A DNA stretch of 12,305 nt from an uncultured Bacilli bacterium (lineage in GTDB: Bacteria > Bacillota_I > Bacilli_A > RFN20 > CAG-826). A program made the translations under genes and the position numbers. This document shows, one piece after another, positions 7,859-12,305 of the stretch (position 1 is the stretch's first letter; every line of letters starts with the position of its first letter). Where the stretch lies: positions 1 to 12,305 of the forward strand of contig CALVMF010000033.1 of NCBI GenBank assembly GCA_944342125.1. Direction: 5' to 3'. Under the pieces are notes generated by a model. It was not told where the DNA came from, searched no databases, and saw only the letters and a program-made list of their open reading frames with translations.

Positions 7859-8296
7859 TCATATCAGTCCTTTTACCATATAAATGGCATCTTCACCATC
7901 ATCGTAATAATTCTTTTTAATGGTCACTTCATTAAACCCAAATTTTTTATAAAGTTTAATCGCAGCCACATTCGACTTTCTAACCTCTAAAGTATAAAAT
8001 TCAACATCATTTTCTTTAAGTATAGATAAGCTAAATTCAAGTAATTTCCCTGCAAAACCTTTATTTCTTGACTTTTTTTCGATAGCAATTTTGTCAATTG
8101 TTGCGCTAGTGAATGTTATCCAGAAATCAATATAACCAACTACTCTACCTTCACTTTCTAAAACATAAAATTTTGAAACAGGGTTTTCAGATATTTCATA
8201 AAGTAAATCTGCTTTTTTAAAAGGATTAGAAAATGATTCGTTTTCTATCCTTTCTATTGAATCAATATCGTTACTACTTGCTAATCTTATAGTCAT
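7859..8296 (-). CDS. rimI: RimI-like GNAT N-acetyltransferase (ribosomal protein bS18-alanine N-acetyltransferase)
   Basis: A 145-residue single-domain GNAT acetyltransferase. RimI acetylates the N-terminal alanine of ribosomal protein S18 (and other protein N-termini) using acetyl-CoA. The acetyl-CoA pyrophosphate loop is R77-NKG-FA (R/QxxGxG/A motif) in IAIEKKSRNKGFAGKLLE. It is followed by TLEVRKSNVAAIKLYKKFGF, the RimI-type motif with the conserved Glu and Asn, and a tyrosine-rich end (KKNYYDDGEDAIYMVKGL). I chose the ATG at 8296 because AAGGA (8302-8306) sits 5 bases before it; an in-frame ATG at 8302 is too close to that site. It overlaps the end of tsaB by 23 bases. The position between tsaB and tsaD is the classical arrangement in Firmicutes. 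The target is inferred from this context, since GNAT sequences alone do not prove substrate. Confidence 0.9.
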   Translation of the reverse strand: MTIRLASSNDIDSIERIENESFSNPFKKADLLYEISENPVSKFYVLESEGRVVGYIDFWITFTSATIDKIAIEKKSRNKGFAGKLLEFSLSILKENDVEFYTLEVRKSNVAAIKLYKKFGFNEVTIKKNYYDDGEDAIYMVKGLI

Positions 8297-8882
8297 TTTC
8301 ATCCTTAAGATAAGTGGCTTTGAGTGAAAGAATGTTATCTACTTTAAACCTGTCGCTTTTAAGCTTAAGCATATTTTCAAGAACATTGTTTCTTTCACTT
8401 AATAAATTAATATAAGAAGCATCGCCACAAATTACGTAATCTGGGTGTTCTTCTACATATTTTAAGACATCACCATTAGTTAAGACTTTATCTTCTTCAA
8501 TAGCTTTATCTTGGTTATATACTCCAAAGTAGCTCCTATTACCTTTAGCATTTATTAAACATATAGAAGTTTTTTCATAATTCTCTAAAAGATTTAATGA
8601 AGAAAACGCATAAACAGGAATATTTAAACAATAAGCGTAAATTTTAGCAATAGTTAAAGCAATTCTTACTCCAGTATAACTTCCAGGACCTTTAGCGACT
8701 AGTATTTCTCCAATATCTTTAGGGTTAATATTGTGTTTTTTAAATAACTTATCAATTTCAGGAATCATTAATTCGCTTTGTCTTTGCCAAGCTTCATAAG
8801 AAACCTCTTCAATCATTTTTCCATCTTGCGCTAAACCAACACCAAGCATAGTATTAGCGCTATCAAGCAATAAACTAAGCAC
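8274..8882 (-). CDS. tsaB: t6A biosynthesis protein TsaB (inactive ASKHA partner of TsaD)
   Basis: TsaB is the TsaD paralogue that dimerises with TsaD and supports t6A37 formation without a catalytic site of its own. With the start chosen here the protein is 202 residues, slightly short for the family (about 210-240). It begins MLSLLLDSANTMLGVGL, matching the usual hydrophobic first strand and DTS/DSA loop. It carries the TsaB hallmark AKGPGSYTGVRIALTIAK, the counterpart of the TsaD RGPGLxG loop, and SSLNLLE, and lacks the HxxxH metal site of TsaD, as expected. The longest open frame begins at a TTG at 8897, but the Shine-Dalgarno GGAGG (8891-8895) lies inside that extension, so the GTG at 8882 is the likely start. 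This gives an 8-base overlap with the tsaE stop. Its C-terminus is trimmed relative to larger TsaB proteins. The call is firm; the start is probable. Confidence 0.92.
   Translation of the reverse strand: MLSLLLDSANTMLGVGLAQDGKMIEEVSYEAWQRQSELMIPEIDKLFKKHNINPKDIGEILVAKGPGSYTGVRIALTIAKIYAYCLNIPVYAFSSLNLLENYEKTSICLINAKGNRSYFGVYNQDKAIEEDKVLTNGDVLKYVEEHPDYVICGDASYINLLSERNNVLENMLKLKSDRFKVDNILSLKATYLKDENDYKISK
8302..8306 (-). promoter_or_regulatory. Ribosome binding site that sets the rimI start
   Basis: AAGGA on the minus strand lies 5 bases before the ATG at 8296 but touches the ATG at 8302, so it supports the shorter RimI (145 residues). It lies inside the 3' end of tsaB. Confidence 0.6.
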
Positions 8883-9351
8883 TTCTTTTTCCTCCAATTG
8901 ATTCCATCAAAGCATAATATTTAGGACTAAGAGATGAGAAAATAAGTTGTCTTTTATTGTCTCCTAAGGAATGAATTTCTATGTTCATCGAACTAAAAGG
9001 TATCATTTCTTCGATGAATTGAGGCCATTCAATAATAGCAACGCCATTTCCTTCGATGACTTCTTCTAGACCAATATTTTTCCCTTCATCGCTTACGTCT
9101 TCGAGTCTATATGCATCGATATGAAAAAGGTTGAGTTTGTCATTAAAATAACATTTTAAGATATTAAAAGTTGGCGAGTTGATTTCTTCTTCAATCCCAA
9201 GACCTTTTCCGATTCCTTTAGTAATAGTTGTTTTTCCAGCACCTAAATCGCCATTTAAAGTGATGACGCTTCCTGGGAATAAAAATTTTGAAATTTTCTT
9301 TCCAAGTTCAATAGTCTCTTCTTTGGAGTTTGTTTCAATCTCAATTGTCAT
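8875..9351 (-). CDS. tsaE: tRNA threonylcarbamoyladenosine biosynthesis ATPase TsaE
   Basis: A 158-residue P-loop ATPase (family about 150-160) that binds the TsaB-TsaD dimer and drives the multi-turnover t6A reaction. With the start used here the Walker A motif is GDLGAGKTT (34-42), SPTF follows at 59-62 (switch-like segment), the H-x-D of FHIDAYRL is at 77-79, and IEWP (107-110) holds the Glu and Trp characteristic of the family's nucleotide site. All are in standard spacing. I chose the ATG at 9351 over an in-frame ATG at 9375 because AGAGGTG (9358-9364) is 6 bases from it, whereas the upstream ATG has no ribosome binding site. The start overlaps the ntdP stop by 11 bases, and the end overlaps tsaB, so the three genes are probably translationally coupled. 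Confidence 0.95.
   Translation of the reverse strand: MTIEIETNSKEETIELGKKISKFLFPGSVITLNGDLGAGKTTITKGIGKGLGIEEEINSPTFNILKCYFNDKLNLFHIDAYRLEDVSDEGKNIGLEEVIEGNGVAIIEWPQFIEEMIPFSSMNIEIHSLGDNKRQLIFSSLSPKYYALMESIGGKRSA
8891..8895 (-). promoter_or_regulatory. Ribosome binding site that sets the tsaB start
   Basis: GGAGG on the minus strand, 8 bases before the GTG at 8882. Because it directly follows the TTG at 8897, it argues against TTG and for GTG as initiation codon. It is embedded in the last codons of tsaE (Gly-Gly). Confidence 0.7.
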
Positions 9352-9889
9352 TTCCATCACCTCTTTTAGTTTCATTTACAAATCGATCAAAATATTCTTT
9401 GATTTTGGCTTCATCAAAAGGGAATCTATTTTCTTCCATGTAATGTTTAACTTGTGATATGTTATAACGCAAAATCTGATCGATTTCTTCACTATAATTA
9501 TATTTTTTTCGATGATATCCGTATTCTTTTACATCGATCAATCTAATATCATGATTTGGATAAAGCTTTAAATCTAAATCATAATCAATATATTTAATTT
9601 TTTTATCATCGATAACATATGGTGAAGCTAAATTAACATAATAAGTAATTCCAGCTTTTTTTAGCATTGCAATAACATTCCACCGATGTTTGGTGAAAAA
9701 AATCATAATTGCTGGCTCTTTTGTATACCAAATACGAAAATCATGTTCAATTACTTTGGTTTTTTTACTAGCAGCAACTATATAATCATCCGTTTGTTCA
9801 AGTATATAAACACTATCCCAAATGCGATGCATTCGTCCGTCGTGTTTATACCCTTGAATCTCAATCCACTTATTTTTAGACGAGGTCAT
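9341..9889 (-). CDS. ntdP: Nucleoside tri-/diphosphate phosphatase of the DUF402 family (NtdP-like)
   Basis: A 182-residue DUF402 protein closely resembling the Staphylococcus aureus SA1684 / Bacillus YgaC family, which hydrolyses nucleoside tri- and diphosphates in a metal-dependent manner. Matches to remembered family sequence run through the whole protein: IQGYKHDGRMHRIW (11-24), TKEPAIMIFF (56-65), WNVIAM, YYVNLASP (83-90) and YIDYDLDLKLYPN (100-112), which provides acidic metal ligands. The length is right for the family and no segment is missing. The ATG at 9889 has AAGGAGA with a 5-base spacer; the gap to the upstream DUF3137-like gene is 27 bases, and the end overlaps tsaE. A role in nucleotide turnover is known for the family; why it sits upstream of the t6A genes is not explained, though TsaE and TsaC chemistry uses ATP. 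Confidence 0.88.
   Translation of the reverse strand: MTSSKNKWIEIQGYKHDGRMHRIWDSVYILEQTDDYIVAASKKTKVIEHDFRIWYTKEPAIMIFFTKHRWNVIAMLKKAGITYYVNLASPYVIDDKKIKYIDYDLDLKLYPNHDIRLIDVKEYGYHRKKYNYSEEIDQILRYNISQVKHYMEENRFPFDEAKIKEYFDRFVNETKRGDGNDN
9358..9364 (-). promoter_or_regulatory. Ribosome binding site that sets the tsaE start
   Basis: AGAGGTG on the minus strand with a 6-base spacer to the ATG at 9351. It lies inside the eight codons that would be added by starting at 9375, so the longer form is unlikely. Confidence 0.65.
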
Positions 9890-9916
9890 AATCTTCTCCT
9901 TAAAAATAAAGTGAAT

Positions 9917-10963
9917 TTATTCGATTGAGTCAAAAATAGCTAAAACTTTTTCAAAATCCTTTTCTGTTCTTCTAACTAAATTAAAATCAAATTCGTGATC
10001 AACAGGAATATTCATAAATTCATCGACATAGTCGATTCCAACGCTTGTTTTGCCAGGGCGAATCGAAACAATAACATCGATCAATGTTTTATCTATTTGT
10101 AACTTGCAAATCATTTTAATAACATCTTGTTTTAAAACTTTGCGCCACTCATCATCGTTTGTATAGATTGCATAGGTGTCGTTACCTTCGACTAATTTTA
10201 AATCTTCGACATCGTCAATTGGTCTAGATAGTTCGCCACCTTTAATTTGCATGATGATTCTTTTTCCTTCTTTGTTATAGGAATTTTCATAATCATAGAA
10301 TTTACCTAAAAACATTGGAGAAAGTCTATTTTTGATTAAGATGTTTCCTGCTAAATCAGCAGAAACCAATAATTTATCCTTATACTTAACGCTAACTAAA
10401 TTTCTACTTCTAGTATTTTTAAGGTCTTTATAAAAACGAGCATCGAAGAAAATTTCATCTTTTAATTGACCTTGTGGTTTATAGCTTAATTCTGTGAAAT
10501 TTTCTCCTCCAAAAAGGTAATTATCGATTTCACTATATAATTTAGCGATATATTCCTCAGCTTGTTTTGATAAGCCGTTTCTTAAGTATCTATTTAAGAA
10601 GAAAACTGCAATTAAAACGACAACCATGATACCGATTGAAACATAAGTCATCCATTGATATGTTCCGCTTAAAGTTACCATAAGGATCAATGCAGCAACT
10701 AAAACTAACATTGTACAAATCGTAATAATTGTCCCAATTCTCTTTTGCTTTTTGCTAGCTTTAAAGTAAATATCTCTAGCTTCTTCAATACGCTTTTTGA
10801 TATCTTCTTGATTTTCACTTAAAGGCGTCGCTTTAAGTTCTTCTTCCGCTTTACTGTTTTCTTCAATAGTCGTGGCAAGTTTAGTTGAGGCTTCTTCTTC
10901 AGCTTTTTTAGCCTCTTCTTCCTGCTTTAAGACTTCTTCCTTGTCATATTTCTTTAATGGCAT
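9917..10963 (-). CDS. Two-TM membrane protein with a DUF3137-like cytoplasmic domain
   Basis: A 348-residue protein of unknown function. Residues 8-70 are charged, Glu/Lys/Ala-rich and likely coiled coil (EEEAKKAEEEA). Two hydrophobic helices at about 75-98 and 103-125 are separated by a short turn (SGTYQ), a helical hairpin that leaves both ends in the cytoplasm. The rest (130-348) is a soluble domain. Its pattern (EEYIAKLYSEID; MFLGKFYDYENS at 217-228; KLVEGNDTYAIYTNDDEWRK at 256-275; VIKMICKLQI) resembles the DUF3137 domain, which also follows two TM helices and has an equivalent loss-of-conservation N-terminus. I recalled this resemblance without a search. The ATG at 10963 has AAAGGAG with an 8-base spacer, and that site is the 3' arm of a long hairpin (separate entry). 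It is first gene of the ntdP-tsaEB-rimI-tsaD-asnS unit; ntdP follows after 27 bases. Confidence 0.8.
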   Translation of the reverse strand: MPLKKYDKEEVLKQEEEAKKAEEEASTKLATTIEENSKAEEELKATPLSENQEDIKKRIEEARDIYFKASKKQKRIGTIITICTMLVLVAALILMVTLSGTYQWMTYVSIGIMVVVLIAVFFLNRYLRNGLSKQAEEYIAKLYSEIDNYLFGGENFTELSYKPQGQLKDEIFFDARFYKDLKNTRSRNLVSVKYKDKLLVSADLAGNILIKNRLSPMFLGKFYDYENSYNKEGKRIIMQIKGGELSRPIDDVEDLKLVEGNDTYAIYTNDDEWRKVLKQDVIKMICKLQIDKTLIDVIVSIRPGKTSVGIDYVDEFMNIPVDHEFDFNLVRRTEKDFEKVLAIFDSIE

Positions 10964-10970
10964 AAAATAA

Positions 10971-11014
10971 ACTCCTTTACATAGTTGAAATAATTCTACT
11001 ATAAGTAAAGGAGT
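10971..11014 (-). promoter_or_regulatory. Long hairpin that includes the ribosome binding site of the DUF3137-like gene
   Basis: The two 10-base arms 10971-10980 and 11005-11014 are perfectly complementary (minus-strand ACTCCTTTAC and GTAAAGGAGT). A further 5 pairs follow inside (10981-10985 with 10998-11002), separated from the outer stem by a 2-base bulge, leaving a 12-base loop. On the minus-strand transcript the 3' arm contains the AAAGGAG that serves the gene starting at 10963, so folding would hide it. The arm is followed by TTATTTT, so the same structure could also act as a weak terminator for the thiT-thiN unit. As DNA, the same symmetry could be a protein-binding operator. Confidence 0.55.
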
Positions 11015-11022
11015 AATGTTAT
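10993..11022 (-). promoter_or_regulatory. Candidate promoter of the DUF3137-like/ntdP/tsa unit
   Basis: Minus-strand ATAACA (11017-11022) and TAGAAT (10993-10998), with an 18-base spacer, match the sigma-A -35 and -10 at 4 of 6 and 5 of 6 positions. Transcription would begin near 10986, so this transcript would lack the 5' arm of the hairpin and leave the ribosome binding site free. Alternatives such as TATAGT nearby have poorer -35 partners. Confidence 0.35.
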
Positions 11023-11044
11023 TAAAATAATTTTATTATTTTAA
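11022..11044. repeat. AT-only inverted repeat between units A and B
   Basis: A perfect 10-base inverted repeat of only A and T (TTAAAATAAT at 11022-11031 and its complement at 11035-11044) with a 3-base loop, 13 bases after the stop of the 101-residue gene. It may contribute to ending unit A or act as an AT-rich element upstream of the candidate promoter. It has no G/C in the stem and no following U-run, so it is not a convincing terminator by itself. Confidence 0.4.
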
Positions 11045-11057
11045 GGCAGTCCGAAAT

Positions 11058-11363
11058 TTATTTGACTTTTAACATTTTAACCATTAAATCGCGCTCTTCT
11101 TCTAAAGCAAGTAGGTCTTCTTCTAATTTCTTTCTTTTTTTGATTTCAGCGCCTAGTTTAATAGTTTCAATATCTGTATCTTTACCAACATAAACACTTA
11201 TAACTTTTTTGCCTTCACGCCTTTTTAAATAGCAATAAATATTGTCCTTGGCTTTAGTCGTTACAATTGATCCTTTAGGTAAAGATTCAATCTCTTCTTT
11301 TAAAATACCAATATATTTTTCAGTTTTTTCTAGCTCTCTAGTGATTAAGTTTTTGATTTTCAT
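11058..11363 (-). CDS. Small coiled-coil protein of unknown function
   Basis: I cannot assign this 101-residue protein to a characterised family. It has three parts: an N-terminal charged helix (residues 3-27, ending EEIESLPKGS), a central beta-type module of about 35 residues (IVTTKAKDNIYCYLKRREGK followed by KVISVYVGKD, 33-62), and a C-terminal helix rich in Lys/Glu/Leu (66-101, probable coiled coil). The central LPKGS...YYL..REG.KV.S.YVGK pattern is like a short module I have seen in hypothetical clostridial proteins, sometimes alone; its function is not known to me. There is no signal peptide or TM segment, so it should be cytoplasmic. It begins 9 bases after the thiN stop without a clear Shine-Dalgarno sequence and may rely on thiN translation. 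Base composition matches its neighbours and the product looks well-structured, so I take it as real. Confidence 0.65.
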   Translation of the reverse strand: MKIKNLITRELEKTEKYIGILKEEIESLPKGSIVTTKAKDNIYCYLKRREGKKVISVYVGKDTDIETIKLGAEIKKRKKLEEDLLALEEERDLMVKMLKVK

Positions 11364-11372
11364 AGCTAGTTT

Positions 11373-11984
11373 TTAATATATCACTAGAATCATTCCATCG
11401 CTAACAGAAATTTCAGGTGTTAAACCGATGTATTCGTTATCGATGCCTAGAGGAACATCGTTTTTTAACTCATAATTATTTAATTCATATTTTAGGTTTT
11501 TAAGAGTAACACCCTTTGATTTTTCACTTATTGAAAACACAGAAACATAACCTTCGTTTCTTTTTGGTAAAGTAATTGATTCGTTCTTTAAAACTATATA
11601 AATTTTGCCATTATCAATAATTTTTCCTGCAAAACCTTTATTTTTTAAATAAATCAGAAGCGATAAATTAGCTAATGAATGCTCTAATCTATTTCCTAAA
11701 GCACCATAAATTATAAAAGATTTATACCCTCTTTTTATTCCTTCTTTTATGGCATCTAAAGAGTCGGTATCATCTTTAATAGGATTTAATTTTATTATTT
11801 CTACATCATTTGGAATCTGGTTTAAAGAATCAAAATCGCCAATTAATAAATCAACCTTTAAATTTAATTTTTGAGCATATTCATAGCCCTTATCGGCAGC
11901 GATTATAAAATCGCCTTCATTTATTTTGATATCTTTTTCCTTAAATTCGCCTCCAGCTATGATGATGCAGTTACTTTTCTTCAC
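11373..11984 (-). CDS. thiN: Thiamine pyrophosphokinase
   Basis: A 203-residue ThiN (usual 200-220) that transfers pyrophosphate from ATP to thiamine, making the coenzyme TPP directly from salvaged thiamine. The catalytic half shows AADKG (29-33), GDFDS (49-53), KDDTD (70-74, acidic Mg/ATP ligands) and GALGNRLEH (94-102); the usual form of the last is GGRxDH, here Glu replaces Asp with the His kept. The C-terminal half (about 125-203) is the beta-rich thiamine-binding domain with KGVTLKNLKYELNN, LGIDNEY (cf. GxSNEF) and a hydrophobic end GMILVIY. It starts at a GTG at 11984: GAGGAAG sits upstream (11988-11994) and no ATG is available nearby. The first 14 bases overlap the end of thiT, so transport and activation of thiamine are co-expressed. 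Confidence 0.95.
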   Translation of the reverse strand: MKKSNCIIIAGGEFKEKDIKINEGDFIIAADKGYEYAQKLNLKVDLLIGDFDSLNQIPNDVEIIKLNPIKDDTDSLDAIKEGIKRGYKSFIIYGALGNRLEHSLANLSLLIYLKNKGFAGKIIDNGKIYIVLKNESITLPKRNEGYVSVFSISEKSKGVTLKNLKYELNNYELKNDVPLGIDNEYIGLTPEISVSDGMILVIY

Positions 11985-12305
11985 TTACTTCCTCTACTTC
12001 AACAACTTTTTTAACAGGGAAAATCTTGTTAATTAATAAAACTGGTTCAAGAAGAATAATCATAGTAGCAATCGAAACCCAAACTGCACCAGGAACATAA
12101 GTAGATTGATAGACAAAGTTTGGCCAGAAATCAAAGTTATATAAAAGAGCGCCATCGATCATGTGACCAAAATATCTAATTATCATAATTGGGATGCCAG
12201 CTAAAACAATAGCGATTGCTGAATAGATAAATTGCATTTTTCTATATTTGCTCTTATCTTCGATGTTTTTATAAAATCTTTTAGCAAAATTAAAGAAAGT
12301 TCCAA
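11971..12305 (-). CDS. thiT: ECF-type thiamine transporter substrate-binding component, C-terminal part (5' end beyond window)
   Basis: The frame is open to the window edge; 111 codons with stop are visible, of about 180-200 expected, so the ATG at 12237 is internal. Upstream of it the frame reads FNFAKRFYKNIEDKSKYRK, a cytoplasmic loop. Two hydrophobic helices follow, IYSAIAIVLAGIPIMIIRYFG and, after a short loop, WVSIATMIILLEPVLLI. RYFGHMIDGALLY, then a loop, then YQSTYVPG matches the ThiT pattern RYxxHxIxGAxFF...YNxxYMxP (Bacillus YuaJ/ThiT and Lactococcus ThiT), where the His and Asn bind thiamine; the His is present, the Asn position is Gln. The loop is about 7 residues shorter than in Bacillus. 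ThiT acts in the membrane with the shared EcfAA'T module, not encoded here. Directly following thiN strongly supports thiamine as substrate. The upstream region, where a TPP riboswitch could lie, is outside the window. Confidence 0.78.
   Translation of the reverse strand, partial: GTFFNFAKRFYKNIEDKSKYRKMQFIYSAIAIVLAGIPIMIIRYFGHMIDGALLYNFDFWPNFVYQSTYVPGAVWVSIATMIILLEPVLLINKIFPVKKVVEVEEVSEEK
11988..11994 (-). promoter_or_regulatory. Ribosome binding site supporting the GTG start of thiN
   Basis: GAGGAAG on the minus strand, its GAGG core 6 bases before the GTG at 11984 and inside the last codons of thiT. With no ATG close by, it decides for GTG. Confidence 0.65.

Noticed and set aside
9179..9928. 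Plus-strand frames of 92 and 80 codons opposite tsaE and ntdP
   Set aside because: Antisense to clearly conserved TsaE and NtdP motifs; no start signals.
12235..12237. ATG at 12237 as the true start of the ThiT-like gene
   Set aside because: The frame stays open upstream to the window edge with sensible loop sequence, no ribosome binding site precedes this ATG, and the protein would lack the first helices of the family.
1..12305. CRISPR array, tRNA/rRNA, insertion sequence, prophage or defence system
   Set aside because: No spaced direct repeats, tRNA-like cloverleaf, transposase or integrase frame, or defence-type domain was seen; nearly all of the window is accounted for by housekeeping genes.

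Overview
The window is a compact, AT-rich stretch of bacterial chromosome with every supportable gene on the minus strand, so the gene order below runs from high to low coordinates. TGA is used as a stop (ligA, rimI, ntdP) and Trp is TGG, so this is the standard bacterial code and not the Mycoplasma/Spiroplasma code. The order pcrA-ligA-gatC-gatA, a PcrA with the Gram-positive C-terminal tudor-like domain, NtdP (the SA1684/YgaC family), a single-domain ThiN and an ECF-type ThiT all point to a low-GC Firmicute of the Bacilli. I infer a host-associated or uncultured lineage near Erysipelotrichales/RF39/Acholeplasmatales, but the exact group is not provable from this sequence.

Three transcription units can be proposed. 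Unit A (12305 to 11058) is thiT (5' end off the window), thiN and a 101-aa coiled-coil protein: thiamine uptake followed by pyrophosphorylation to TPP. Unit B (10963 to 5130) is a two-TM DUF3137-like protein, ntdP, tsaE, tsaB, rimI, tsaD, asnS and a 97-aa tail-anchored protein. It ends at a rho-independent terminator at about 5065-5101. Unit C (4990 to 1) is pcrA, ligA, gatC and gatA (3' end off the window; gatB is expected next).

Unit B carries three of the four bacterial t6A genes (tsaB, tsaD, tsaE; tsaC is not here). t6A37 is made on ANN-decoding tRNAs, including tRNA-Asn, the substrate of the neighbouring AsnRS. Unit C links DNA repair and replication (PcrA helicase, NAD-dependent ligase) to the GatCAB tRNA amidotransferase. 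Because AsnRS is present, GatCAB probably serves mainly Gln-tRNA(Gln) synthesis.

This is mostly ordinary housekeeping DNA. I see no mobile element, CRISPR array, RNA gene or phage gene, and no gene-free stretch over 300 bases; the largest gaps are 4991-5129 and 10964-11057. The items most worth a second look are in those two gaps: a long hairpin whose 3' arm is the ribosome binding site of the DUF3137-like gene, and a pcrA start without a Shine-Dalgarno sequence but with a short overlapping upstream ORF that has one. Several starts (tsaB, tsaE, rimI, thiN) are best placed by their ribosome binding sites rather than by the longest open frame.
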